Positions 1-8,312 of a DNA stretch of 64,000 nt are shown here, piece by piece. The notes below the pieces were generated by a model, which did no database searches, was not told where the DNA came from, and saw nothing but the letters and a program-made list of their open reading frames with translations. The stretch is taken from positions 119,588 through 183,587 of the forward strand of contig NZ_JABEQC010000010.1 in NCBI RefSeq assembly GCF_013041605.1, written 5' to 3'. How positions within the stretch are numbered: the stretch's first letter is position 1; each line of letters begins with the position of its first letter. Origin of the DNA: Vibrio plantisponsor. GTDB taxonomy: Bacteria; Pseudomonadota; Gammaproteobacteria; Enterobacterales; Vibrionaceae. Position numbers and translations under genes: made by a program.

Positions 1-2073
1 TTATTCGTGAACCCAAACCAGTTCAAGCCTTTAATTGTTGAACAAACGAAGAAACAAACCGGATTAGATTTAATGATTGAAGGCGACATTGGCTGGAAAT
101 TCTTCCCTTCAATTGGCTTTGAAATTGGCAAAACCGAACTGAAAAACCCACAGGGATTCACAAACCCAAATATGTTCAAAGTGGACAACGTTGGGGTGGA
201 TGTCTCCGTGATGCCTCTGTTGGACAAACAACTCGTTATTGGCAATGTTCAGCTAGATGGTGCTGAAATTTATTTAGAAACATTGAAAGATGGTCGAACG
301 AATTTAGACAGTTTGACTAAAGCGAAAACCTCACAAGAAGTTGCTGACACGCAAGCACCAGCAGAAAGCAAAAGTCCTTCGTCAACTCCAGAGCAAACCG
401 GCGGTGTTCAGGGTTGGACTATTCAACTGGCTGGCGTCACAGTCAACAATGCGTTGTTGGATATTCAGGATCGTAAAGCAGGAACGCAAACCAAACTCTA
501 CGATGTTCAGTTAAAAGTGGATGAGTTCGAAGCGGAAAAGTGGACCTTAGTGAGCTTCGCTGCAAAAGGACGCAATGAGCAGCAAAAAAACAATCCGCAG
601 AACTTTGCAGCTTCAGGCAATGCTGAAATCAAACTGTCGAGTGATTTTGCGCAATATGCGTTACGCAATATCAACGTGGACGCGAGCTTTAGTGACCAAG
701 CAAACAACATCGAGTCTGCAAAGTTAGCGCTGGCAACATTCGATTTTGATAAGCCAAATGCGCTAGAGTTTTCTGTAAAAGGTAAAGCTGCAGATATGAT
801 GTTAGAGGCGAAAGGCTCTAGCTCACTGGTGGTGAATAAAGAGATCACTAAAGTCGCGGCAAATGGATTTACTCTGGAAGCAAATCTGCAGGGCGCATCT
901 TTACCTCAGTCGCCGATGAAGGTTGGCATGCAATCGGATATTGCTTTTGATATCAGCAAAAACACGCTCAATGTCGTTCTTGCGAAGTTAACGGCTAACG
1001 CATTGCAGTTTGACGGCAAACTCGATGTGGCGTTGGCGGATATCCCGAAAGTAAGATTCAGCCTGCATAGCCCAGATATTGATGTGGATGCCTTCCTTGG
1101 TAACGAGAAAGCGGCTGCAGCAAGTTCTTCAGAAACGACTTCTGAGAAGCCTGCGTCGACAGAGACCAAACCTGCAACCACAAGCAAACAAGAGGTGGAG
1201 CCTGATCTATCTGCATTGCAAACACTCGACGTTGCTGGCGACATCACTATCGATAAGCTAAAAGCGAACAATGCGAAAATGCAGAACGTGAAAGCGGATG
1301 TTGTTGTGAACCGAGGTTTGGTGACACTGAAATCTTTTACTGCCAACTTGTATCAAGGTTCAGTTTCCGCATCAGCTTTAGTGGATACGAGAAAGACACC
1401 TGCCACTTATACGGTGAAGAAATCGGTTAAAGGTGTGAAGGTACAACCTATGCTGATGGATGTGCTTGATAACGATATGCTTGAAGGCACAGGTAACATA
1501 GAAGTTAACGCACAAGGTAAAAGCTTAACGCCTACAGGTATCCAAAAGAACCTTGTCGGTACTGTTGCAATCAACTTCGCTGATGGCGCTGTCAATGGTA
1601 TCAACGTTGCCCACTTATTACGCACGAACTACGCCAAAATAACCGGTGGTGATGTGACTCAAGCGGATCAAGTGAAGAAAACAGATTTCAGTGCGATGAC
1701 AGCAACGCTCAAACTCGATAAGGGTAATATCACGACCGATGATCTGCATATGCAGTCACCCGCTCTTCGCATCAGAGGGCAGGGTAAAGCCAACTACTTA
1801 AATGAAACGGTAGACTTTACTCTCAGCACTTCTGTTGTTGGATCATTGAAAGGTCAGGGCGGTAAAGATATCGATGAACTGCGTGATGTGACTATTCCTG
1901 TAAACATTTCAGGCAAATGGTCTGATCCTAAATACAAACTTATTTTTGACGATGTACTTAAACAAAAAGCCAAAAAAGAAGTGGATCGAGGTATCGAAAA
2001 GTTAAGTGATAAGATCAAAAACGAAGACACTAAGAAAGCGGTTGATAGCTTACTGAAAGGTCTGTTTAACTAA
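1..2073 (+). CDS. asmA: AsmA family protein, 5' end missing
   Basis: The reading frame is open from the first base, and the first residues (LFVNPNQFKPLIVEQ) match the part of AsmA that follows its N-terminal membrane anchor, so the true start lies left of the window. AsmA-family proteins are anchored in the inner membrane, project into the periplasm, and belong to the bridge-like group linked to phospholipid transport and outer-membrane assembly. The visible 690 residues show the AsmA N-terminal region, a Thr/Ser/Pro/Glu-rich linker (about residues 365-400) and the C-terminal AsmA-like domain with its usual 'SPALRIRGQGKANY' stretch, ending in a charged, lysine-rich tail. Family assignment is confident. 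Which paralogue (asmA, yhjG or similar) is less certain. Confidence 0.85.
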   Translation, partial: LFVNPNQFKPLIVEQTKKQTGLDLMIEGDIGWKFFPSIGFEIGKTELKNPQGFTNPNMFKVDNVGVDVSVMPLLDKQLVIGNVQLDGAEIYLETLKDGRTNLDSLTKAKTSQEVADTQAPAESKSPSSTPEQTGGVQGWTIQLAGVTVNNALLDIQDRKAGTQTKLYDVQLKVDEFEAEKWTLVSFAAKGRNEQQKNNPQNFAASGNAEIKLSSDFAQYALRNINVDASFSDQANNIESAKLALATFDFDKPNALEFSVKGKAADMMLEAKGSSSLVVNKEITKVAANGFTLEANLQGASLPQSPMKVGMQSDIAFDISKNTLNVVLAKLTANALQFDGKLDVALADIPKVRFSLHSPDIDVDAFLGNEKAAAASSSETTSEKPASTETKPATTSKQEVEPDLSALQTLDVAGDITIDKLKANNAKMQNVKADVVVNRGLVTLKSFTANLYQGSVSASALVDTRKTPATYTVKKSVKGVKVQPMLMDVLDNDMLEGTGNIEVNAQGKSLTPTGIQKNLVGTVAINFADGAVNGINVAHLLRTNYAKITGGDVTQADQVKKTDFSAMTATLKLDKGNITTDDLHMQSPALRIRGQGKANYLNETVDFTLSTSVVGSLKGQGGKDIDELRDVTIPVNISGKWSDPKYKLIFDDVLKQKAKKEVDRGIEKLSDKIKNEDTKKAVDSLLKGLFN

Positions 2074-2093
2074 GTTTGATTCCTCTGATAAAC

Positions 2094-2134
2094 AAAAAAA
2101 GCGAGCTGATGTAATGTCTGCTCGCTTTCTTTTT
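2094..2134. terminator. Bidirectional terminator between asmA and cobO
   Basis: The arms AAAGCGAGC and GCTCGCTTT enclose a 13-base loop. An A-run lies on the left and a T-run on the right, so it can serve both convergent genes. Confidence 0.85.
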
Positions 2135-2164
2135 ATCAAGACAAAATAGCCTGTAACTAGAGCT

Positions 2165-2770
2165 TTACCAGTCAACACCTTGCAGAGCTTTAACACCTGC
2201 TTCGAATGCGTGTTTGGTGTTCTTTACTTCGGAAACCGTATCTGCCATTTCAATTAAGGTTCGGTGTGCTGCGCGGCCAGTAATAATGACAGACTGCATA
2301 TGTGGACGCTGGCTTAGCGCTTCAACCACTTCGTCTAATTCAATGTAGCCGTAGTTGACCATGTAGGTCAGTTCGTCGAACAGAATGACATCGATAGATT
2401 CATCTTTAAGCATTCGCTTGCACTCTTGCCATACAAGTTGCGCCGCAGCTGTGTCGCTTTCTTTATTCTGAGTATCCCAGGTGAACCCTGTTGCCATAAC
2501 TTGAAATTCAACGCCTAACTTTTCAAGCAAGTTACGTTCACCATTATCCCAAGTTCCTTTAATAAACTGGGCTACGGCACATTTTTTGTTGTGTCCGATG
2601 GCGCGGGCAATAGTGCCAAAACCGGAAGTAGACTTACCCTTACCGTTACCAGTAATAACCAACAATAACCCTTTCACTTCCTGAGCTGCTGCGACTCGTG
2701 CATCTACCTGTTCTTTCACTTTTTGCTGGCGAGCTTTGTGGCGCTCTTGTTTTACGTCATCGCTAGACAT
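2165..2770 (-). CDS. cobO: Corrinoid adenosyltransferase (CobO/BtuR type)
   Basis: ATP:cob(I)alamin adenosyltransferase of 201 residues. It transfers the adenosyl group of ATP to reduced corrinoid, giving adenosylcobalamin, in the cytoplasm. The P-loop GNGKGKS sits at residues 41-47 after a basic, Gln-rich N-terminal helix typical of BtuR/CobO. The later motifs 'VILFDELTYMVNYGY' and 'VIITGRAAH' are also family hallmarks. Full length. No cobalamin riboswitch can be seen in the short gap to the next gene. No other cobalamin gene is nearby, so it probably serves salvage of imported corrinoids. Confidence 0.93.
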   Translation of the reverse strand: MSSDDVKQERHKARQQKVKEQVDARVAAAQEVKGLLLVITGNGKGKSTSGFGTIARAIGHNKKCAVAQFIKGTWDNGERNLLEKLGVEFQVMATGFTWDTQNKESDTAAAQLVWQECKRMLKDESIDVILFDELTYMVNYGYIELDEVVEALSQRPHMQSVIITGRAAHRTLIEMADTVSEVKNTKHAFEAGVKALQGVDW

Positions 2771-2855
2771 GACAATTCCTTTTTCAATCTGATTCTAGTG
2801 ACTATGATAACTTAATGATGCTTTGGCAAACACAGACCAAAAACAAGGAATTACA

Positions 2856-3323
2856 ATGACAAAAATTTTAGTGGTTTGCATGGGGAATATTTGTCGTTCA
2901 CCAACCGGAGAAGCTGTCTTAAGAAGCAAGGCAGAGCAATTAGGTGTCGATATTGAAGTAGACTCAGCAGGTACAATTGGTTATCACCAAGGAGCGCTTC
3001 CGGATAAGCGAGCGATTGCCGCTGGAGAGCGGAGAGGCTATTCATTTTCTGGAATTCTGGCACGAAAAGTAACAAAAAGGGATTTTGAGGATTTTGACTA
3101 CATATTGGCAGCCGATCATGAGAATTTGGAAGATCTTATGCTCATGTGCCCTAAGCAATTGCAGTACAAGTTGTCGTTATTTCTGAGCCACGGAGAATCC
3201 AACTATGAAGAGATTCCTGACCCATATTATGGCGGGGATCAAGGCTTTGAGCTGGTATTGGATTTAGTAGAAGAAGTCAGTGAACAGTTTCTATTGTTCC
3301 TAAAAGAAAGAGGCCAGTGGTAA
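2856..3323 (+). CDS. Low-molecular-weight protein tyrosine phosphatase
   Basis: Cytoplasmic LMW phosphatase of 155 residues. The P-loop CX5R is C8-MGNIC-R14 followed by S15, and the general-acid loop is D122-PYY. Both are complete, so it should be active. I chose the ATG at 2856 because AAGGAA lies just upstream and the protein then begins right at the first beta strand (MTKILVVCMGN). A longer TTG-started version from 2823 would add 11 non-conserved residues. The gene stands alone, transcribed divergently from cobO. Relatives often sit with a BY-kinase in polysaccharide loci, but none is seen here, so its substrate is unknown. Confidence 0.92.
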   Translation: MTKILVVCMGNICRSPTGEAVLRSKAEQLGVDIEVDSAGTIGYHQGALPDKRAIAAGERRGYSFSGILARKVTKRDFEDFDYILAADHENLEDLMLMCPKQLQYKLSLFLSHGESNYEEIPDPYYGGDQGFELVLDLVEEVSEQFLLFLKERGQW

Positions 3324-3366
3324 ACACTGGCCTGATTGAGTAAACAATAATTTTTAGAAATAGTGG

Positions 3367-4641
3367 TTAGAAACGGTAGCTCGCTTGAACGCCTAACAAC
3401 CAAACGCTACCAGTAGTTTGACCTGTGAATGTGCCGCCAACTGCTGCTGCTTTATCATCTGATTCATAACCACGAGATTCTTTGATTGAAGCATCTTTAG
3501 CTACGATATAAGTAAAACCTGCATCAACAGTGAACTGTTCGGTAACTTCGTAGCCTGCACCAATGCTTAACCAGATACGGTCTGTTTCTGGAATCGTAAT
3601 CGTTCGGTTTTGATCACTAACCGCACCCATGTCGTAAGCCACACCGCTACGTAGAGCAAGCTTTGAATCTAACTGGTAAGTAGCGCCGAGAGCGAAACGG
3701 TAGTTATCTTTCCAGTTTTCCTCTTTAACCATCTGTGTGCCTAATTTATCCAACTCGGCTTCAAGTTTTTCGAAGCTGCTCCAGTCAGTCCAGTTGATAC
3801 TGCCGTGTAACGCAAGTTTATCTGTTACTTGATGGAAGCTGGCAATTTCGGCTGTTGCAGGCATGGTTAGAACCATGTATCCCGTATCATTGAATACAGT
3901 TGTGCCAGTGAAAATTTTTGCTGTACCAGAGAGTTTAAGATCCACTTCTGATTTATAGGTTAAACCAACACGGTTACTCGGGTTGATTTGCCATGCAGCA
4001 CCTGCTTGCCAGCCCCATGCAGTATCTTCACCTTCCATATACTTAAGAGTAGTACCTTGAACTAATGGTGATTGCGCGGGTGAAGTTGCTCCAAAGTGAC
4101 CTTCACCGATAACGTAGCGAACACCACCACCGATGCTGATAGCGTCTGTCAATTGATAACCAAGGTTGGCATTCGCTTCCATGGTTTTTACCATCGCTTC
4201 ATCACCAAAGTGACTGGCTGCGAAGTCAGAACCGAGTTCGGTCTCCATACCATAGTTTGTGCCTAGAGCAAGGCCAGCAACTAGTGTTTCATTGATTTGA
4301 TGAGAGAGATAAAAGTTAGGAATAACAGCATCGTTTGCGTAGTCATTCGATTCAGCACTGCGTGAAGAGTTACCTAAAGTCACATCGCCATGTACATCAA
4401 CGTTCGGGTTTACATAAATTGCGCCCGTTGAAACTTGAGTACCGTGTAGGTAAGTAAGCATTGCAGGGTTGCGCCATTGTGCGCTGGCATTATCTGCCAT
4501 AGCGGCTTCACCTGCGTAGGCGCGGCCTAGGCCTGTTGCTGAGTATTCTGCAAGTTGAAAACCTGCAGCATGAGAAAGAGTTGGTACGCTAGCCAAACTA
4601 GCAGCCACCGCTAGAGTAAGGAGAGTCTTATTTGTTTTCAT
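3367..4641 (-). CDS. FadL-family outer membrane transport protein (proximal copy)
   Basis: Outer-membrane beta-barrel of 424 residues of the FadL/TodX family, which passes long-chain fatty acids or other hydrophobic compounds across the outer membrane. It has a Sec signal peptide (MKTNKTLL... cut after SHA) and the N-terminal hatch signature AGFQLAEYSATGLGRAYAGEA with the RNPA element, and it ends in a Phe (SYRF) as outer-membrane barrels do. It lies 304 bases downstream of a second FadL-type gene with the same orientation. A hairpin with a U-run separates them, so they are probably transcribed separately. The substrate of each copy cannot be told from sequence. Confidence 0.88.
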   Translation of the reverse strand: MKTNKTLLTLAVAASLASVPTLSHAAGFQLAEYSATGLGRAYAGEAAMADNASAQWRNPAMLTYLHGTQVSTGAIYVNPNVDVHGDVTLGNSSRSAESNDYANDAVIPNFYLSHQINETLVAGLALGTNYGMETELGSDFAASHFGDEAMVKTMEANANLGYQLTDAISIGGGVRYVIGEGHFGATSPAQSPLVQGTTLKYMEGEDTAWGWQAGAAWQINPSNRVGLTYKSEVDLKLSGTAKIFTGTTVFNDTGYMVLTMPATAEIASFHQVTDKLALHGSINWTDWSSFEKLEAELDKLGTQMVKEENWKDNYRFALGATYQLDSKLALRSGVAYDMGAVSDQNRTITIPETDRIWLSIGAGYEVTEQFTVDAGFTYIVAKDASIKESRGYESDDKAAAVGGTFTGQTTGSVWLLGVQASYRF

Positions 4642-4945
4642 TTTGATTTTATGTTCGCTGAAATTTGAAAAAACTGAACGGTAAAGTCTAAGAACTAAAA
4701 TCAGCCATGAAAAACGAAAACCATCTTTTAACTGATATATAAAATAAAATGCTAAAAAATCTTAATTCGAGAAACATATAACTGCTTAATTTTTTCCGTG
4801 AATGTATTTTCAGCGTACACGTGTAGGGGTTAAGGAGGGTTTTAAGACACAACTGTGCGCTTAAAATAAAAAAGATTACTCGGAAAGATGTAAAAAAGGG
4901 CTGGTAAACCAGCCCTTTAGCGTTTGTGTTATTTCTAACTATTGA
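4642..4945. other. Intergenic region between the two fadL-like genes
   Basis: This 304-base AT-rich stretch holds the terminator of the distal gene at 4892-4920 and presumably the promoter of the proximal one. I saw no FadR-like TGGTCGGA core here, unlike upstream of the distal gene, and no ORF with a plausible ribosome binding site. Confidence 0.5.
4892..4920 (-). terminator. Terminator of the distal fadL-like gene
   Basis: On the minus strand, AAAGGGCTGG and CCAGCCCTTT form a stem with a four-base loop, followed by TTTTTT. It stands 26 bases past the stop codon. Confidence 0.85.
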
Positions 4946-6226
4946 TTAGAAAGAACGGCTGTATTGTAAGCCTACTAAGATTGCATCAGCGTGCGTTGTT
5001 GCTGTCAAAGTAGTACCTGCTGAATTCTCAGTTACAGCTACATCGTCACCTAGTAGATACGTAAAGCCAAAGTCTACGTTAGATGCTTGGTCAATAGCAT
5101 AGGTAAAGCCTGCTGAGAACCATTGGCGGTCTGAATCAGGTACTGAAATTGATGTTACTGAGTCCTGAGCACTTGTGTCATACATATAACCAGCACGTAG
5201 AGTCCAGTCGCTGTTTAGGTAGTAAGTACCACCAAGTGAATAGTGCCAGCCATCTTGCCATTCATATGGTTTGTCGTAGTTTGTTCCAGCTAGTGAACCA
5301 GATTTTAGGTTACGCATTTCAATTTTGTCGAATGATGACCAACCAATCCATTGCACACTATAATGTACTGCGAATGATGTATCTTCGATTTTGTGGAAAC
5401 CAGAGAACTCTGCGATATCTGGAAGAGGCAAAGTAATTTCTTGGCCATAGTCATCTTTCGCTTTGAAGTCTGGACTATAGTGATAGCCAAAACCGAAACG
5501 GTTGTTTTCATCTAGTTCATACACAGTACCTACGTTGAAACCAACAGCCCAACCATCGGCTCCATCGATATTAACAAGAGCTGTACCAGCTGGAACCGCA
5601 GTAGTCGATGCTCCGTTTGTAAGTTTATACGAAGCCAGCGCAGCTGATGAACTACTTGCATAGCGCTGTAGAGTACCTTGACCATAGATTAAATCTATAC
5701 CGGCACCAAAGCTTAGTTGTTCATCTAAACGATATGAACCAGCCAAACCGAAGTTAATGCTCTTAACATCTGTAACACCGCCGTATTCCGAAGCGGTGTA
5801 ACTGCTAGAAAATTCTGTACGTGTTCCGAAGTTAGTGTATGCGTTAACGCCAACCGCAAACTTCTCATCTATAGGTACGATTAAATGGATATTGGGAGCT
5901 ACTGATGTGCTACCTACATCATCAGTGTCTGCAATAGAAGTTGATGTACCTAAAGGACTTGAGTATTTAGCATCTTTTACTTCGATCATGGTAGTAATCG
6001 ACTCGAAACCAAGGGATAACTCAGTTTTGTCGAATAGTGCCATTGCTGCAGGGTTACGCGCCATTACTGAAGCGTTATCTGCGATTACGGCATCACCAGC
6101 AAATGCACGGCCTAGGCCCGTTGCTGATTGAGCGTTGAGCTGGAAGCCAGCAGCCATTGCTTGCTGCGTAGCTAGTGTTACTGTTACTGCTAATAGTGAA
6201 CGTTTAAACAGACGCGTCTTGTTCAT
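4946..6226 (-). CDS. fadL: FadL-family long-chain fatty acid porin (distal copy)
   Basis: Outer-membrane FadL-family barrel of 426 residues. It has a signal peptide (cleavage after QQAMA), then AGFQLNAQSATGLGRAFAGDA and the ARNPAAM element shared with the neighbouring paralogue, and a C-terminal Phe (YSRSF). The role is uptake of long-chain fatty acids. The promoter region carries a FadR-like half operator (6319-6326), which favours this copy as the functional fadL of the fatty-acid regulon. The two paralogues share the N-terminal hatch but differ strongly in the extracellular loops, consistent with different substrates. Confidence 0.88.
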   Translation of the reverse strand: MNKTRLFKRSLLAVTVTLATQQAMAAGFQLNAQSATGLGRAFAGDAVIADNASVMARNPAAMALFDKTELSLGFESITTMIEVKDAKYSSPLGTSTSIADTDDVGSTSVAPNIHLIVPIDEKFAVGVNAYTNFGTRTEFSSSYTASEYGGVTDVKSINFGLAGSYRLDEQLSFGAGIDLIYGQGTLQRYASSSSAALASYKLTNGASTTAVPAGTALVNIDGADGWAVGFNVGTVYELDENNRFGFGYHYSPDFKAKDDYGQEITLPLPDIAEFSGFHKIEDTSFAVHYSVQWIGWSSFDKIEMRNLKSGSLAGTNYDKPYEWQDGWHYSLGGTYYLNSDWTLRAGYMYDTSAQDSVTSISVPDSDRQWFSAGFTYAIDQASNVDFGFTYLLGDDVAVTENSAGTTLTATTHADAILVGLQYSRSF

Positions 6227-6299
6227 GTGTTTTTCCTTTTTTGTATAGCCTCTAGTGGGCTTTTTTGAGCAATTGCTCAGTTGGGGCTGATCCTAGTAC

Positions 6300-6330
6300 C
6301 TAGTCTACAATATAGAAATCCGACCATTGT
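6300..6330 (-). promoter_or_regulatory. Promoter region of distal fadL with FadR-like site
   Basis: Read on the minus strand, TGGTCGGA (6326-6319) is followed four bases later by TATATT, a plausible -10 box. TGGTCGGA matches the left half and centre of the FadR operator consensus (TGGTCNGACCA), and the same eight bases occur at the fadH promoter. A repressor there would cover the space between -35 and -10. No strong -35 box is visible. The functional reading is inference. Confidence 0.45.
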
Positions 6331-6411
6331 CTAATTGGACGGGAAAATTGCAGAAATGGTGGATAACTGACATGAATTTGTAAGAAATAATGATTTATTA
6401 GAGTTTTAACT

Positions 6412-6455
6412 CTATTAAAAATGCAATAAGCCCACATTATTTGTGAGCTTATTGT
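6412..6455 (-). terminator. Terminator after the DUF3379 gene
   Basis: CAATAAGC and GCTTATTG arms, extended with one mismatch to 12 pairs, stand about 14 bases past the stop. On the minus strand the 3' side reads CATTTTTA. The stem is moderately strong. Confidence 0.65.
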
Positions 6456-6468
6456 TTATTCAGGTTGG

Positions 6469-7194
6469 CTATTTCTGAGGGCTAAGTAAAGGAAGAAGAT
6501 TGTCTGCAATTTTACGTATGTTTTCGCCACTATTACCGACGATAATCAGACTTTTATCGCCGACTGACTCGACCATTCCGGACATTCCATCTTTATCAAA
6601 GTGCCCATTGATGTCGCTCTGAACACCTGCGAGAAACAATGTAACTTTGCCACTATCGCCTTGGAACACCATATGCAGAGCGTTAGATTTGCCAAATCCA
6701 CAGTGATTTAGGTAATAAACATGGTACGGGAAGTTCTCGGTGAACTTATAGGCAAAAGGTTGTAACTTTGCATTGATCTGTCTAGAGCTGACTTGTTCGT
6801 CAATGTTAGATACAAAGCCTTCTTCATCGACCACATGTTTAATGGCGATATCAACCAAACTTGCTTGTGCTGGTGGAACGATAAGTTTCCCCCAGTTGAC
6901 CTGTCCTACGATTAAGCCAAATACAAAAGCGATAGATGCTGCCATTGCCATTGCTCTGCGAGCAAAGTTAACGGTAGTGACATTATCATCCGCGTGTGAA
7001 CTTTGATTGAACAAAATTCTGTCGGCTAACCCTTCGGGCACATCCACTTTCATAGCATCAGCGATTTGTGCATCGAGCTTTAACACATCATCTAAGAACT
7101 TTTGGTTAGCCTCTTTGGATAATGCACCAGCGTATTCGCTGTTTTTCTGTTTCGGTTCCGACATGACGCGGCGGCGAAATTCTAAATCATCCAT
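6469..7194 (-). CDS. DUF3379 membrane protein, likely anti-sigma partner of the adjacent ECF sigma factor
   Basis: A 241-residue protein with a soluble N-terminal region (about 1-85), one membrane segment (about 90-112, AMAMAASIAFVFGLIVGQV) and a periplasmic C-terminal domain. I recognise it as the DUF3379 family of vibrios and relatives. The topology is that of membrane anti-sigma factors, and the start overlaps the end of the ECF sigma gene by 8 bases, so the two are translationally coupled. It lacks the classical HXXXCXXC zinc anti-sigma motif in its N-terminus. A Cys (NHCGFG) lies in the periplasmic part. The anti-sigma role is inferred from context and topology only. Confidence 0.75.
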   Translation of the reverse strand: MDDLEFRRRVMSEPKQKNSEYAGALSKEANQKFLDDVLKLDAQIADAMKVDVPEGLADRILFNQSSHADDNVTTVNFARRAMAMAASIAFVFGLIVGQVNWGKLIVPPAQASLVDIAIKHVVDEEGFVSNIDEQVSSRQINAKLQPFAYKFTENFPYHVYYLNHCGFGKSNALHMVFQGDSGKVTLFLAGVQSDINGHFDKDGMSGMVESVGDKSLIIVGNSGENIRKIADNLLPLLSPQK

Positions 7195-7693
7195 TTTGCT
7201 GCCCTCTAAAGTTTTCGGAAGAATCCAACATTTCTTTTAATTGATTACGAGCTCGGAAAAGACGAGTCATAACGGTATTTTGATTGAGTTCGAGAATCTC
7301 GCTTATCTCTTCACCGCTAAAACCGCCAATGATTTGTAAGAACAGTGGTTCGCGATACTCATCTTCCAATTTCATGATCTGTTTTTGCAACCATTCTCTC
7401 TGGTGGTGAGCATCGTCTGAAACCTTCGCTTCATTTCCGTGTGTCTCAATATCAACTAAATCAAACTGCTTGCGCTCAAAGCGGCGCGCATTCTCTCGCC
7501 TCAGTATGGTAATGAGCCAAGATTTAGCGGCTTTTTCATCTTGCAGGCTTTCAAGTGATTTCCATGCTCGTAAGCAAGTTTCTTGCACCAGATCTTCAGC
7601 CACACTTTGGTCTTTGCATAACCAATAAGCGTAGCGATAGAGATCGGCGTGATAAGCACGCACAAGCGCTTCGTATTTTCTTTGTCTATCCAT
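7187..7693 (-). CDS. ECF (group 4) sigma-70 factor
   Basis: Alternative sigma factor of about 168 residues that directs RNA polymerase to a private promoter set. Region 2 shows ADLYRYAYWLCKDQSVAEDLVQETCLRAWKSL and region 4 shows the helix-turn-helix stretch PLFLQIIGGFSGEEISEILELNQNTVMTRLFRAR. I place the start at the ATG at 7693 (MDRQRKYEAL), where ECF homology begins. The frame stays open upstream to a TTG at 7786, but those 31 residues look unconserved, and neither start has a strong ribosome binding site. It is followed with overlap by the DUF3379 gene and lies between fadL and fadIJ, an arrangement I also associate with V. cholerae. Its inducing signal is unknown. Confidence 0.88.
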   Translation of the reverse strand: MDRQRKYEALVRAYHADLYRYAYWLCKDQSVAEDLVQETCLRAWKSLESLQDEKAAKSWLITILRRENARRFERKQFDLVDIETHGNEAKVSDDAHHQREWLQKQIMKLEDEYREPLFLQIIGGFSGEEISEILELNQNTVMTRLFRARNQLKEMLDSSENFRGQQNG

Positions 7694-7903
7694 ACCGTTA
7701 TTGACCGGATGGTTAGCCGATTTCTTTCCAAATATTTTAATTATTGACACTCGAGTCTCCGATGGCTTCGTAGTGTGATATTTCAATTCATTCCAAATTC
7801 GAAACTAAGGTGAGCACTTAGCAACTGAAATGGGTATTCAGGCTCTTTTGAGTAACGATGTTTTCGCATTGATGTGGAAAATTATGCTTAAAACAACTTT
7901 TCG

Positions 7904-7919
7904 ACGAAATTAATTTCGT
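7904..7919. repeat. Perfect 16-base palindrome
   Basis: ACGAAATTAATTTCGT is its own reverse complement over all 16 bases. It lies between the sigma-factor gene and the candidate small RNA, about 60 bases before the RNA's -10 box, where an operator would be expected. The binding protein is unknown. The GAAA...TTTC halves loosely resemble the G/CAAAC-GTTTG/C site of the fatty-acid regulator PsrA, but the match is not exact. Confidence 0.5.
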
Positions 7920-7964
7920 TCTTCTCAATAAATCACATTAAAATTGATCTATTTCAAAATCTAT

Positions 7965-7984
7965 TGCTCAGGAGCAGTTATAGT
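7965..7984 (+). promoter_or_regulatory. Putative promoter/operator of the candidate small RNA
   Basis: TATAGT at 7979-7984 is a good -10 box whose start site would fall at about 7991, one base before the first stem of the RNA. Immediately upstream is the inverted repeat TGCTC-AG-GAGCA (7965-7976). No consensus -35 box is present, which suggests activator dependence or a non-housekeeping sigma factor. Confidence 0.4.
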
Positions 7985-7990
7985 TGTTCA

Positions 7991-8152
7991 CGTCATCTAG
8001 TTAGTCCTTGTGACTAGCATGTTGAGCAAGATGACACTTCCTTTTGAAGGCTGACTTTACTTTCTCCTAATCAGGAAACTGATTATTTTCAATTGGCGTA
8101 AGTTAATTGTTTTACTATATATTCCGACCACACAGATTTGTGTGGTTTTTTT
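7991..8152 (+). ncRNA. Candidate structured small RNA upstream of fadI
   Basis: A stand-alone transcription unit is suggested by a -10 box (7979-7984) at the left and a strong intrinsic terminator (8127-8154) at the right, with no coding gene between. The predicted transcript of about 160 nt has four stems. They are GTCATCT (7992-7998) with AGATGAC (8029-8035), enclosing TAGTC/GACTA; a small CCTT/AAGG hairpin (8040-8050); AATCAG-GAAA-CTGATT (8069-8084), a GAAA tetraloop; and the terminator. The U-rich, single-stranded stretch before the terminator would suit Hfq. Alternatively it is a long fadI leader ending in a premature terminator, but a good fadI promoter lies downstream of it. I cannot match it to a named Vibrio sRNA. 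The existence of the transcript is inference. Confidence 0.5.
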
Positions 8153-8154
8153 TT
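8127..8154 (+). terminator. Intrinsic terminator of the candidate small RNA
   Basis: ACCACACA and TGTGTGGT form an 8-base-pair stem with a GATT loop, followed by an unbroken run of T. There is no coding gene upstream on this strand for more than 1 kb. Confidence 0.8.
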
Positions 8155-8312
8155 GCTTTCAATTCCTCTTTTTGAAAATATTTATTTCCTTTCTCACTCT
8201 TCAATTACTTTTAAACCATTCAAGACAAGCTGATATAGCTGATATAAAGGTTAGCAGAGCTTAAGCAGGAATACTTGTTTCGCTGCTGATATCACGTTTT
8301 CTAAACGCTTGT

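Noticed and set aside
906..1346. 146-codon minus-strand frame inside asmA
   Set aside because: It lies wholly antisense to a confident gene, with Ser/Thr/Ala-rich low-complexity translation and no ribosome site.
2771..2855. Cobalamin riboswitch near cobO
   Set aside because: The gap upstream of cobO is only about 85 bases and lacks any B12-box-like sequence. It is too short for the aptamer.
7830..7913. 27-codon ORF upstream of the candidate small RNA
   Set aside because: No ribosome site at workable distance, unremarkable composition, and its end coincides with the palindrome. Too weak to call.
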